41,780 nt of DNA from Lachnospiraceae bacterium RM5 (GCA_900110975.1 FOFK01000012.1:1-41780); one strand, 5' to 3'; shown: positions 8,839 to 17,137, numbered from the stretch's first letter. Notes: generated by a model not told the origin, from the letters alone. Made by a program: numbers and translations.

Positions 8839-10575
8839 ATGAACTATACTGAAGTTTACGATGAATGGCTTAATGCTGAAAATGTGGATGAAAATACAAA
8901 AGAAGAACTAAGAAGTATTAAAGATAATGATAATGAAATAAAGGAAAGATTCTATAAGGAACTTGAATTTGGTACAGCAGGACTTAGAGGTATAATCGGT
9001 GCCGGTATTAACAGAATGAACGAATATACTGTAAGAAAGGCAACACAGGGTCTTGCTAATTACATCTTAAAGGTTGGCGGAAAAGACAAAGGTGTGGCAA
9101 TTTCATATGATTCAAGAAGAATGTCGCCTGAATTTGCTGATATTACAGCATTATGTCTTAATGCAAATGGAATAAAAGCATATGTATTTGAAAGCCTTCG
9201 TCCAACTCCTGTATTATCATTTACAGTAAGGGAACTTGGTTGTATAGCTGGTGTAAATATTACTGCAAGCCACAATCCTCCTGAATATAATGGTTATAAA
9301 GTATATTGGGAAGATGGTGCACAGATAACTCCTCCAAATGATACAGGTATTATGAAAGAAGTTAAGGATATTACAGATATCTTTGGCTGTAAGACAATGG
9401 ATAAAGATGAAGCTGTTAAAGCAGGTCTTTATAATGTTATTGGAAAAGAAATCGATGACAGATATATTGAAGAATTAAAGAAACAGGTTAAGAGACAGGA
9501 TTGCATAGATAAAGAAGCAGGTGGACTTAAGATTGTTTATACACCTTTACATGGTACAGGTAATATTCCTGCAAGAAGAATTTTAAAAGAACTTGGATTT
9601 GAAAATGTTTATGTTGTGCCTGAACAGGAACTTCCTGATGGAGAATTCCCAACAGTAAGTTATCCAAATCCTGAAGCTAAGGAAGCATTTGAACTTGCAT
9701 TAAAACTTGCTAAGGAAAAGGATGCAGATGTTGTTCTTGCTACAGATCCTGATGCAGACAGACTTGGTGTATATGTTAAGGATTCAAAAACAGGAGAATA
9801 TCATACATTGACAGGTAATATGTCAGGATGTCTCCTTGCTCATTATGAGATTGAACAGTTAAGTCTTAAAAATGAGATTCCAAAGGATGGAGCTCTTATA
9901 AAGACTATCGTTACAACAAATATGGCTGATGCTATAGCAGATTTTTATAATGTAAAACTTATTGAAGTTCTTACAGGATTTAAATATATAGGACAGCAGA
10001 TTCTTGGATTTGAAGAAAGCGGTAATGGTTCATATCTTTTCGGATTTGAAGAAAGTTATGGATGTCTTATTGGAACATATGCAAGAGATAAAGATGCTAT
10101 TGTTGCAACTATGGCATTATGTGAAGCTGCTGCATATTATAAGACAAGAAATATGACTTTATGGGATGCAATGCTTGAAATGTATGAAAAATACGGATAT
10201 TATAAAGATGGTATCCAGTCAATAACTCTTAAGGGTATTGAAGGGTTACAGAAAATCCAGGATGTTTTAAATGCATTAAGAGAAAATACTCCAAAGTCTT
10301 TTGGAAAATATAAAGTATTATCTGCAAGAGATTATAAGACAGGAAAGATTGTTGATTTAACTACAGGTGCTGAGTCTGATACAAATCTTCCTGAATCAAA
10401 TGTTTTATATTATGATTTGGAAGATGGTGCATGGATGTGCGTAAGACCATCAGGTACAGAACCAAAGATTAAATTCTACTATGGAATTAAGGGTTCATCA
10501 TTAGAAGAAGCTGATAAGCTTGAAGAAGAACTTGGTAAGGAAGTAATAGATCTTATAAATGAAATGATTAATTAA
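8839..10575 (+). CDS. Alpha-phosphoglucomutase / phosphomannomutase family enzyme
   Basis: A 578-aa alpha-D-phosphohexomutase that interconverts sugar 1- and 6-phosphates, most likely glucose, linking central metabolism to UDP-glucose, glycogen and wall polymers. All four active-site blocks are present: phosphoserine loop TASHNPPEYNGYK (about 140-152), metal-binding DPDADRLG (about 303-310), sugar-binding GFEESYGCLIG (about 401-411) and phosphate-binding RPSGTEPKIKF (about 535-545). The length and the FGTAGLRG N-terminal motif match the PgcA-type group in Firmicutes rather than GlmM (about 450 aa). The TAGGAGGTAATT site is near ideal. It is followed after 19 bases by the PH-domain gene, with which it probably forms an operon. 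Confidence 0.93.
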   Translation: MNYTEVYDEWLNAENVDENTKEELRSIKDNDNEIKERFYKELEFGTAGLRGIIGAGINRMNEYTVRKATQGLANYILKVGGKDKGVAISYDSRRMSPEFADITALCLNANGIKAYVFESLRPTPVLSFTVRELGCIAGVNITASHNPPEYNGYKVYWEDGAQITPPNDTGIMKEVKDITDIFGCKTMDKDEAVKAGLYNVIGKEIDDRYIEELKKQVKRQDCIDKEAGGLKIVYTPLHGTGNIPARRILKELGFENVYVVPEQELPDGEFPTVSYPNPEAKEAFELALKLAKEKDADVVLATDPDADRLGVYVKDSKTGEYHTLTGNMSGCLLAHYEIEQLSLKNEIPKDGALIKTIVTTNMADAIADFYNVKLIEVLTGFKYIGQQILGFEESGNGSYLFGFEESYGCLIGTYARDKDAIVATMALCEAAAYYKTRNMTLWDAMLEMYEKYGYYKDGIQSITLKGIEGLQKIQDVLNALRENTPKSFGKYKVLSARDYKTGKIVDLTTGAESDTNLPESNVLYYDLEDGAWMCVRPSGTEPKIKFYYGIKGSSLEEADKLEEELGKEVIDLINEMIN

Positions 10576-10594
10576 TTTTGGAAGGAGTGATCCT

Positions 10595-10996
10595 ATGGCA
10601 ATTGATAGAAATAAAATAGTTTGGAGCGACAGAAAAAGAACACTTTTTGGATTACCGCTTAGTTTTACAAAATATAAATTATATGCTGACAGATTAATTG
10701 TCGAAACAGGTATTTTAAATAAAAAAGAAGAAGAAGTAAGATTATACCGTATAATGGATAACACTCTTGAAAGATCTTTAGGTCAGAGAATCTTCGGCCT
10801 TGGAACAATTAAGCTTGAGACAGCTGATAAATCAACACCTGAGCTTTTTCTTAAAAGAATTAAAAAGTCAGTACAGGTAAGAGATGATTTGTCTGAACTC
10901 GTTGAAAAAGAAAGAAAAAGAAAAAGAGTTTCCGGAAGAGAATATATGGGCGGATACTCTGATGACGATGACGACGATGATTATGATAACGATTAA
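10595..10996 (+). CDS. Bacterial PH-domain protein with poly-Asp tail
   Basis: A 133-aa protein with no signal peptide or membrane segment. Residues about 10-100 read as a bacterial pleckstrin-homology domain of the YdbT/YdbS-like type: TLFGLPLSFTKYKLYADRLIVETGILNKK can be followed by an amphipathic strand pattern with RIMDNTLERSLGQRIFGLGTI, the hallmark segment of the family. The tail has a basic stretch (KERKRKRVSG) and then seven consecutive Asp residues ending YDND. The molecular role of such soluble bPH proteins is poorly known. It has a GGAAGGAGTG site and a terminator directly downstream, so it closes the phosphohexomutase operon. Confidence 0.72.
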   Translation: MAIDRNKIVWSDRKRTLFGLPLSFTKYKLYADRLIVETGILNKKEEEVRLYRIMDNTLERSLGQRIFGLGTIKLETADKSTPELFLKRIKKSVQVRDDLSELVEKERKRKRVSGREYMGGYSDDDDDDDYDND

Positions 10997-11008
10997 TAAT
11001 GTATTTTT

Positions 11009-11036
11009 AGGCGACGATTTTTACGTCGCCTTTATG
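11009..11036 (+). terminator. Terminator after PH-domain gene
   Basis: An 8-bp GC-rich stem (11009-11016 with 11024-11031) with a 7-base loop and a short TTT stretch. It lies 12 bases after the PH-domain stop and just before ispE. Confidence 0.7.
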
Positions 11037-11062
11037 TCTTTATAAATGTATTGGAGTTATTT

Positions 11063-11974
11063 ATGGATAAGTTATTTTTGAAGGCCTATGGAAAATTAAA
11101 TCTCGGACTTGATGTTCTTGGAATCAGGGAAGATGGGTACCATGAAGTTAAGATGGTCATGCAGAGTGTAAATCTGTATGATGGAATTGAAATTGAAAAA
11201 ACAGATAAAAAAGATATAGAGATTGAGACAAACTTATATTATCTGCCATTAAATGAAAATAATATAGTTTATAAAGCAACAAAACTTCTTTTTGATGAAT
11301 TTGGCATAAATGAAGGAGTTAAAATTAAACTTGATAAACGAATACCTGTTGCTGCGGGAATGGCCGGCGGAAGTGCTGATGCTGCCGCAGTTCTTCGTGG
11401 AATCAATAAGATGTTTAATCTTGGTCTGAAAAGAAATGATTTGATGGAGAGAGGTGGGAAAATCGGAGCAGACGTTCCATACTGTATTTTGAACGGAACA
11501 GCCCTTGCCACAGGCATAGGTGAAAAGATTGAGCCTTTAACCGATATTGAAGAATGTTATATTTTACTTGCAAAGCCAAATGTAAATATTTCCACAAAAA
11601 GTATTTATACAGAGCTTGATGAGATAGAGATAAAAAATCATCCGGACATTGATTTGATAGTTTCAGGTTTAAAAGAAAAAAATCTTAGAAAAGTTGCTTT
11701 AAATATGGGAAATGTTCTTGAACTTGTTACTATTCCAAAGTGTCCTGTAATAACAGATATTAAGAAGAAAATGATTGATGGTGGTGCCATAAATTCCATG
11801 ATGAGTGGAAGCGGGCCGACTGTTTTTGGTATATTTGAAAATGAAGAAGATGCATATCAGACTAAAAAAGATATAATGGATATGCAGTGTACAAATCTTG
11901 TATATGTTACGAAAACTTTTAATCCTAAGAGAAGAAATGGAGAAAAGAATGTCAAAACTTGTTATGAAAAATGA
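11063..11974 (+). CDS. ispE: 4-diphosphocytidyl-2-C-methyl-D-erythritol kinase IspE
   Basis: IspE phosphorylates CDP-methylerythritol in the non-mevalonate (MEP) isoprenoid pathway, which supplies undecaprenyl carriers for the wall. The frame reaches back to TTG 11051, but that TTGGAG is the ribosome binding site, so ATG 11063 is the start (303 aa, normal length). Motifs: AYGKLNLGLDVLG at residues 7-19, the GHMP ATP-binding loop PVAAGMAGGSADAAA (about 95-109), and the C-terminal MMSGSGPTVFG (about 246-256). The gntR gene overlaps its 3' end by about 26 bases, indicating co-transcription. Confidence 0.95.
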   Translation: MDKLFLKAYGKLNLGLDVLGIREDGYHEVKMVMQSVNLYDGIEIEKTDKKDIEIETNLYYLPLNENNIVYKATKLLFDEFGINEGVKIKLDKRIPVAAGMAGGSADAAAVLRGINKMFNLGLKRNDLMERGGKIGADVPYCILNGTALATGIGEKIEPLTDIEECYILLAKPNVNISTKSIYTELDEIEIKNHPDIDLIVSGLKEKNLRKVALNMGNVLELVTIPKCPVITDIKKKMIDGGAINSMMSGSGPTVFGIFENEEDAYQTKKDIMDMQCTNLVYVTKTFNPKRRNGEKNVKTCYEK

Positions 11975-12617
11975 TATAAATTTATCTTTGCGTGACATGG
12001 TTTTTATTACATTAAGGGAAGCGATCTTAAAAGGTGTATTTAAACCGGGCGACAGACTTATGGAAATAAGCCTGGCAAAAGAAATGGGAGTGAGCAGAAC
12101 TCCTGTAAGGGAAGCACTTCAAAAGCTTGAAAAGGAGAGGCTTGTAAATATCCTTCCAAGAAAAGGTGTCTTTGTTGCAAGCATAACAAAAGAAGATGTA
12201 AAGGATGTTTTGGAAGTCAGAAAGCATCTTGAAGAATTAGTTGTGGTTCTTTCCTGTGAAAGAGCAACTAAAGAGGATATCAATGAAATGCTTGAAAGAA
12301 AGGCTGAATTTGAGTCTGCCATAAATACCGGGGACATAACACGCATGGCTGAGGCAGATGTGGCATTTCATAATGTGATTTATAAAAGCACAGGAAATCA
12401 GAGTCTTATAGAAGTTCTAAAAAATCTTCATGAAAAAATGTACAGATACAGAATGGAACATTTAAAAGATAAAGAAGGAAGAAAATCCCTTATAAATGAG
12501 CATGACAGGCTTATTGAGGCGATAAGAACAAAAAATGAGGATGCCGCAAAGGAAATAATAAATAATCATATTGATAATCAGAGAAAAAATGTAATAAAGC
12601 ATTTAGATGAGATATAA
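11949..12617 (+). CDS. GntR-family regulator, FadR/FCD type
   Basis: A DNA-binding regulator of about 222 aa. The start is taken at ATG 11949, six bases after GGAG at 11939-11942 and inside the end of ispE; an ATG at 11964 is an alternative. The N-terminal winged helix contains the diagnostic GDRLMEISLAKEMGVSRTPV and REALQKLEKERLV, followed by the wing (PRKGVFVASI). The C-terminal FCD domain shows the metal or ligand residues: Asp and His in ADVAFHN, His in NEHDRLIEAI and His in NNHIDN. FCD regulators usually respond to small organic acids or sugar acids. The ligand and targets are not evident; ispE is an odd partner, so the pairing may be only positional. Confidence 0.88.
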   Translation: MSKLVMKNDINLSLRDMVFITLREAILKGVFKPGDRLMEISLAKEMGVSRTPVREALQKLEKERLVNILPRKGVFVASITKEDVKDVLEVRKHLEELVVVLSCERATKEDINEMLERKAEFESAINTGDITRMAEADVAFHNVIYKSTGNQSLIEVLKNLHEKMYRYRMEHLKDKEGRKSLINEHDRLIEAIRTKNEDAAKEIINNHIDNQRKNVIKHLDEI

Positions 12618-12655
12618 AAGAAAAAGAAATGTTTTATATTGAGTTATAAAAAGAA

Positions 12656-12703
12656 AGCCATATATGATATGTACCGGGAATATATCATATATGGCTGTTT
12701 TTT
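12656..12703. terminator. Bidirectional terminator between gntR and BMP-like gene
   Basis: A perfect 15-bp stem (12656-12670 with 12682-12696) is followed by TTTTTT on the + strand and preceded by an A-rich run that gives a T-run on the - strand. It sits between convergent genes and should stop transcription from both sides. The T-run overlaps the stop codon of the minus-strand gene. Confidence 0.9.
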
Positions 12704-13778
12704 ATAAATTGATTTCATTTACTATAATAGTGTTTAATTCCAGTTCATCGCATGGAATTGAAGTATCGCTGATAACGATTATATCATTGCTTTTAATTTC
12801 TTCAATTATTTTATTTATCTCTTCGGTTGGATCCTCACTGTTTTTATTGTCATATGTTTTGAGATTAACAGAATTTTCTTTGATGCCGATAGTTGTGATT
12901 TCTCCGCCTTTAATTATTCCTAAAATCTCATCGTTAATGTAATTATATAGAGGAGTATTGTAGTTTATAGTTGTATTTGCGATGATATTTTTTTCTTCAG
13001 AAATATTATTTACATCGTCGCAGATAATAAAGTCTGTATTTTTGTATTTTTTATTAAGCTCAGTATATGTGCTTTCTGAATCAGCTATGATAAGTTCATT
13101 ATCAGAAAATAAATCAAATTTAAGATTGCCGTCTTTTGTATAATACGCATCTATTGTGACGTTTTTTATGTTGTTTTGAAGGGCATAATAGTTTGCACCC
13201 TGTATAAAACCATAATAATAATGCATTGAAGCAAAATCATTTTCTGAAACTACATAAGAAATTTTTTTGTATCCGGAAAGAATACTGTAATAACCTGCTA
13301 AAAATCCTGCTTCTGAGTAATTATAATTTAACGGGCATACATTTGTATCTATTGTAAAATCCTTATTTTCCTTGTCATGAGGGAATCCGTTTAAAATCAT
13401 AAAATAGACATTGATGTATGAGTTTTGAATATCATGGATTTCGCAGTCAAAAGAATTATCAGGAACGATAATAAGAGAAGCTTTACTCTCTAATGCAACA
13501 TTAAGAGTTCTGGTTACTGATTTTTTATAATCATTTACATCAATAACTTTATATTTCTTTTCTCTTGTTTCTGATACTTTCTTAAGTGTTTTTTTGATTG
13601 ATTCAAAATCTTTATCATTAATATTTTTAGTTTTTATCAATACAATGTCGCAATCAGAGATGTTATCTTTGTTATCTTTGAAAACGCGCATTTCGTATGA
13701 TATCATTATGCCTGCCATAATAAGTATAAGAGTAACAATGAGTTTAGGCATAAAGACGAATCTGGTCTTTTTTTTCAT
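12702..13778 (-). CDS. BMP-family (PnrA-like) binding protein, membrane-anchored
   Basis: A 358-aa protein with one N-terminal hydrophobic segment (about residues 10-28) and an outward-facing body. The body resembles the basic membrane protein / PnrA family of type-1 periplasmic-binding folds: EAGFLAGYYSILSGYKKISY (about 156-175) corresponds to the family's AGYLAG...G.VG region, and GFIQGANYYA (about 190-199) to the following helix. Family members usually bind nucleosides for ABC import, but are lipoproteins; here there is no lipobox Cys, so a signal anchor is likely. No permease or ATPase gene is adjacent. A ligand-sensing rather than transport role is possible. The start is preceded by AGGAGA 13 bases upstream, slightly long spacing. 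Confidence 0.62.
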   Translation of the reverse strand: MKKKTRFVFMPKLIVTLILIMAGIMISYEMRVFKDNKDNISDCDIVLIKTKNINDKDFESIKKTLKKVSETREKKYKVIDVNDYKKSVTRTLNVALESKASLIIVPDNSFDCEIHDIQNSYINVYFMILNGFPHDKENKDFTIDTNVCPLNYNYSEAGFLAGYYSILSGYKKISYVVSENDFASMHYYYGFIQGANYYALQNNIKNVTIDAYYTKDGNLKFDLFSDNELIIADSESTYTELNKKYKNTDFIICDDVNNISEEKNIIANTTINYNTPLYNYINDEILGIIKGGEITTIGIKENSVNLKTYDNKNSEDPTEEINKIIEEIKSNDIIVISDTSIPCDELELNTIIVNEINL

Positions 13779-13824
13779 GATAAGTTATGTATCTCCTAAA
13801 AATTAATAATTTTGTAACATTTGT

Positions 13825-13853
13825 ATTATACTATTTATTGTTTGATTTTGCAA
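13825..13853 (-). promoter_or_regulatory. Promoter of the BMP-like gene
   Basis: Read on the minus strand: TTGCAA (13848-13853), 17-bp spacer, TATAAT (13825-13830). Its -35 box is embedded in a palindrome also used by the divergent promoter. Confidence 0.65.
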
Positions 13854-13875
13854 ATAGTTAAAAGTGTGGTATAAT
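13847..13875 (+). promoter_or_regulatory. Promoter of the FKBP lipoprotein gene
   Basis: TTTGCA (13847-13852), 17-bp spacer, TATAAT (13870-13875). The -35 box shares the 8-bp palindrome TTTGCAAA (13847-13854) with the opposite promoter. Confidence 0.7.
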
Positions 13876-13952
13876 GGCAATTGGTTTTTTTGAAATTTTA
13901 GGAAATAAATAACGTACAGAATAATGTACCAAAAGTAGAAAGGATAGAAAAA

Positions 13953-15209
13953 ATGTTTAATGTTAAGAAAGTATTAGTTGCAACTCTTTGTGTAACTATG
14001 ACATTTTCGCTTGCAGCATGTAGTGTTGGCAAGAAGAAATCTAAAAACCTTGTTTCAAGTCAGGGTGAAGCTTCAAGCAGTAAAAGAGGCGAATACAAAT
14101 CAAAAGTTACAAAACTTGCCGATTATAAGAGTCTTACAATAGGTGAGTCTTCTGTAGAAGTAACAGATGAATTTAAAGCAAATGTAAAATCAACATTCTT
14201 ATCATCAAGCACAATGAATATTAACACTGAGCATGTTGGAAAAGCTGACAGAGCTGTAGAAACAGGCGATGTTGTAAATATTGATTATGTAGGAAAAATT
14301 GATGGCAAGGAATTTGACGGTGGTTCAGCAGAAGGTTATAACCTTCAGATTGGTTCTTCAACATTTATCGATGGTTTTGAAGATGGTCTTGTAGGTGCAA
14401 AACCAGGAGAAACAAAAGATTTAAATCTTAAGTTCCCAGATGAATATGGTAATGAAGATGTAGCTGGAAAAGATGTTGTATTTACTGTTACAGTAAATTA
14501 TATCGAAGATTTTTCTGATGAGTTTATTAAAGATAATACTGAAAACTTCTCATACTTCTTCTTACAGTATTTCAGCATGTATGAAAAAGTTTCAAATCTT
14601 GATGAATACAACAAAACATTAGAGAAATGTTATAAAGCTAATGTGGCAGTAACACAGCTTATGGAAAATATTGTAGATAATTCAGAAGTTGAATTTGATG
14701 ATAATGAAGTAAATTCATATATTGAAAAAATTAAAAAAATGTATACTGAACAGGCAGAACAGTATGGTACAACATTTGAAGATATGCTTAGCAATTATGG
14801 ATACACAGAAGATTATTTCAATGAACAGTGTAAAAAGAGCTTTAAGCAGATTATCATTTTAAATGAAATAGCAAAAGAAAATGAAATTTCAATTGATAAT
14901 GATGATTATAACGAAGTAATTCAGTGTGTTGTAGATAATAGTAATGGTCAGTATGCAACTATTGCAGATTATGAAGAAGCATATGATAAGACAGATCTTT
15001 GGAATTCAGTTTTATTTGCAAAGGTTTATGTGCTCTTTGCTGATGTTATTAAGGTAGTTCCGGATGAAGAAGCAACAACATATATTTCACCTGATAGTGA
15101 AACAGAAGCTGCTGATTCAACTGAAGAAACAACGGTTGCAGCAGAATCTGATGAAGCAGCAACAGAAGAAACTGCAGAAACATCAGAAACAGCTGAAACA
15201 ACTGAATAA
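13953..15209 (+). CDS. FKBP-type peptidyl-prolyl isomerase lipoprotein (trigger-factor-like)
   Basis: The 418-aa precursor begins with a type II signal peptide; lipobox LAAC places the lipidated Cys at 23, so the mature protein is tethered to the outer face of the membrane. Residues about 95-185 form an FKBP domain: GDVVNIDYVGKIDGKEFDGG, then FIDGFEDGLVGAKPGETKDL and a closing VVFTVTVNYI. The following helical region (about 190-370) resembles trigger factor's C-terminal chaperone domain (FEDMLSNYGYTEDYFNEQ). The last 45 residues are Thr/Glu/Ala-rich and probably disordered. It probably helps fold exported proteins, such as the surface proteins encoded just downstream. It has its own promoter and terminator. 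Confidence 0.85.
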   Translation: MFNVKKVLVATLCVTMTFSLAACSVGKKKSKNLVSSQGEASSSKRGEYKSKVTKLADYKSLTIGESSVEVTDEFKANVKSTFLSSSTMNINTEHVGKADRAVETGDVVNIDYVGKIDGKEFDGGSAEGYNLQIGSSTFIDGFEDGLVGAKPGETKDLNLKFPDEYGNEDVAGKDVVFTVTVNYIEDFSDEFIKDNTENFSYFFLQYFSMYEKVSNLDEYNKTLEKCYKANVAVTQLMENIVDNSEVEFDDNEVNSYIEKIKKMYTEQAEQYGTTFEDMLSNYGYTEDYFNEQCKKSFKQIIILNEIAKENEISIDNDDYNEVIQCVVDNSNGQYATIADYEEAYDKTDLWNSVLFAKVYVLFADVIKVVPDEEATTYISPDSETEAADSTEETTVAAESDEAATEETAETSETAETTE

Positions 15210-15230
15210 ATTTAGAAATAATAGAAATAT

Positions 15231-15267
15231 AACCCGGATGTTAATCAACATCCGGGTTTATTTGTTT
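15231..15267 (+). terminator. Terminator after FKBP lipoprotein gene
   Basis: A perfect 12-bp GC-rich stem (15231-15242 with 15247-15258) with an AATC loop, followed by a T-rich tract. It separates convergent genes. Confidence 0.9.
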
Positions 15268-15276
15268 GAAATTATG

Positions 15277-15690
15277 TTATTCGCCCACGCCTGCGTGAAT
15301 TTCTACAATTGCTTTAAGGTGCTGGACTGTCTGAAGTTTACAATCAAAAATATCAATCTGATAATCATAAGTCATATCTGTAATGGCATCAAGTAAATAT
15401 CTTGAATGATGCTGTGGTGTATTATTTAAATGCGCTCTCATAATATTAAAGAAAGTATCTTCATCATTGTATTTATATGATGTAACCCAGCAAACAAGTA
15501 TAGCCAGGGCATAATGACCAAAGTCTATACTTTGTGTAATTTGAAACAATTTATTTCTTAATAAATGATAGTCGTCGTATGAAAGAGTAAGTATATCGCA
15601 AAGTTTTGTCTTTAATCTCATATTTTTTTCAAAAAAAGTTTTTAAATCATTCTGCATTTCATTCAAGGATGTCGAAGTATTCCAATTCAT
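15277..15690 (-). CDS. Hypothetical 137-aa protein
   Basis: I do not recognise the family. The gene has a good GGAGGTG site eight bases before its ATG and a plausible promoter (15729-15757), so it is probably real. The protein is predicted soluble and mostly helical, with no signal peptide; residues about 58-72 (HYALAILVCWVTSYK) are the most hydrophobic stretch. It has several His residues near positions 90-97 and 124-132 (HLNNTPQHHSRY, QHLKAIVEIH) but no known motif. It stands alone between two terminator regions, convergent with the FKBP lipoprotein gene. Confidence 0.7.
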   Translation of the reverse strand: MNWNTSTSLNEMQNDLKTFFEKNMRLKTKLCDILTLSYDDYHLLRNKLFQITQSIDFGHYALAILVCWVTSYKYNDEDTFFNIMRAHLNNTPQHHSRYLLDAITDMTYDYQIDIFDCKLQTVQHLKAIVEIHAGVGE

Positions 15691-15728
15691 AAAATAACAC
15701 CTCCGAATAGATGATTATATTTAAATAT

Positions 15729-15757
15729 ATGATAGCATATTTAAAGGTTAAGTGCAA
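15729..15757 (-). promoter_or_regulatory. Candidate promoter of the 137-aa gene
   Basis: On the minus strand: TTGCAC (15752-15757), 17-bp spacer, TATCAT (15729-15734), about 40 bp before the start codon. Confidence 0.55.
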
Positions 15758-15800
15758 AATAATAAGGGAAAAAATAAGTGGAAAATCAAAATGAAAAATG

Positions 15801-15873
15801 AGTTTCTTTTATTCATAGTGCCAAAAAAGAATTTACATTTTTGGTTAAAATGTAGAAAAAAACAAAAGAAACT
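15801..15873. repeat. Nested inverted repeats before a surface-protein promoter
   Basis: Outer arms of 10 bp (15801-15810 and 15864-15873, AGTTTCTTTT and its complement) enclose inner arms of 8 bp (15834-15841 and 15847-15854, TACATTTT and its complement, 5-base loop). The right outer arm abuts the -35 box of the next promoter, a position typical of an activator or repressor site. It could also act as a terminator-like structure for incoming transcription. Confidence 0.65.
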
Positions 15874-15901
15874 TGCAATTGTTTAGTGAATGAATTATAA
15901 T
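15873..15901 (+). promoter_or_regulatory. Promoter of first surface-protein gene
   Basis: TTGCAA (15873-15878), 17-bp spacer, TATAAT (15896-15901). A leader of about 65 bases precedes the chosen start codon. Confidence 0.8.
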
Positions 15902-15971
15902 TCAGTTACTAATGGTATGGATTAGTATGTTTTTCTATGCCAAATTGAAAAAGAAAGGGAATGATTGGAAA

Positions 15972-17006
15972 ATGAGAAAATCAGTTAAAAAATTAGTTGC
16001 TTTAGCACTTACATCAGCTATGGCTATGGCTATGACAGTTAATTCATATGCTTTAGTTGGTGAAGATATTACAGATGTTGTAGGAGCTGATACAATGTTT
16101 ACAGCCTGCACATCTATGACAGGAAATGAAGATACTGAATGGGCTCCAAATGATACAGCAAACTTATTTAATAACACAGCTATTGATAATGTTAAGAGCT
16201 TTGTAATTACAGTACCTTCATCAAGCGATATTTCTACATGGGCTGCTTCAGATCCAGCTAATGCAAATGCACAGCCATCAAGAATTCGTTTTAGTATTAC
16301 ACAGTGGAATGAAGATGTTCTTGGTTCATATCCTAGAATCTTCCTTGGAAGACCAGACCTTGGACCAACTGAAGTAGATCAGAATGGCGCTTCATCTGGA
16401 TACAACTCACAGATCAGACTTACTGATGATGCAGTTGGTGATACAAGCTACAAAGCTACAGTATTCTTTGATACAGAGACATATTCAATTGTTATCTTCA
16501 AAGGAACAGAAGCTTCAGACTTTACAAAAGATAATCTTATGGATTATGTAGTTGAATATTTTGGTAATGATGATGCTGGTGCAACATTCGCATCTTTAGC
16601 TGATATCAGTGGTATGACAATTCAGGCATATGCTGATAAATATGTAAAAGCTGATAAAGATTTAAGACTTGCAGACGTTGCAAAGATTGGTCTTAGCGGA
16701 AGCAGCACAATTCCAGCTCTTGATACAATGTATAACACACTTGCAGAAAAGATTATTGGAAAAGCTGATGATGCAGCAGAAACATCTGAACAGACAGCTA
16801 CACCATCATCTGGATCTTCATCAAATGGTGGATCTACAGCAAACGCTGGAACAACAGCTTCTTCAGGACAGGCAGCAGCTACAGCTACAACAGCAGCAAA
16901 AGCAGCAGCTAAGACTGGTGATACAGCTCCTATAGCTTTATTTGCTGGATTAATGGTTGCAGTATCTGCAGTAGCTATCGTTGCAAGAAGAAAAAGCGAA
17001 GCTTAA
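15972..17006 (+). CDS. Secreted surface protein with KTGD-type sorting signal
   Basis: The frame extends 20 codons upstream to GTG/ATG-rich sequence, but a signal peptide begins exactly at ATG 15972 (MRKSVKKLVALALTSAMAMA...NSYA), so that start is used (344 aa). Residues about 30-260 form an extracellular domain with many Trp/Tyr/Asp residues; I cannot name its family, though its strand pattern resembles a beta-sandwich binding module. A Ser/Thr/Ala/Gly-rich linker (about 265-308) leads to AAKTGDTAPI, a hydrophobic segment and RRKSEA. This is a sortase-type cell-wall signal in which KTGD replaces LPXTG. Signal peptide sequence is shared with the products at 19649 and 20829. It is monocistronic, with strong promoter and terminator, suggesting an abundant protein. 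Confidence 0.72.
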   Translation: MRKSVKKLVALALTSAMAMAMTVNSYALVGEDITDVVGADTMFTACTSMTGNEDTEWAPNDTANLFNNTAIDNVKSFVITVPSSSDISTWAASDPANANAQPSRIRFSITQWNEDVLGSYPRIFLGRPDLGPTEVDQNGASSGYNSQIRLTDDAVGDTSYKATVFFDTETYSIVIFKGTEASDFTKDNLMDYVVEYFGNDDAGATFASLADISGMTIQAYADKYVKADKDLRLADVAKIGLSGSSTIPALDTMYNTLAEKIIGKADDAAETSEQTATPSSGSSSNGGSTANAGTTASSGQAAATATTAAKAAAKTGDTAPIALFAGLMVAVSAVAIVARRKSEA

Positions 17007-17078
17007 TTAGAAAAGTTAGAAATAATTGGATTTCTATATAATTAATGTGATAAAAAGTAATTAATTTTTAAAACGAAA

Positions 17079-17112
17079 GAGAAGGTTGTGTCCAAGGGCA
17101 CAACCTTCTTTA
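17079..17112 (+). terminator. Terminator after first surface-protein gene
   Basis: Stem GAAGGTTGTG (17081-17090) pairs with 17099-17108 around an 8-base loop; flanking A/G and T residues extend it to 12 pairs and a TTT follows. Confidence 0.85.
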
Positions 17113-17137
17113 TGTTTGTGTGTAAAATATGATTTTA

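Noticed and set aside
12664-12942. Plus-strand hydrophobic 92-aa frame
   Set aside because: It is antisense to the end of the BMP-like gene and overlaps the terminator; no ribosome site.
15064-15396. Gln/Lys-rich 110-aa frame, and similar Gln-rich frames at 16669 and 21340
   Set aside because: They are shifted-frame readings of Ala/Thr/Glu-rich linkers in real genes (GCA/ACA codon runs read as CAG/CAA).
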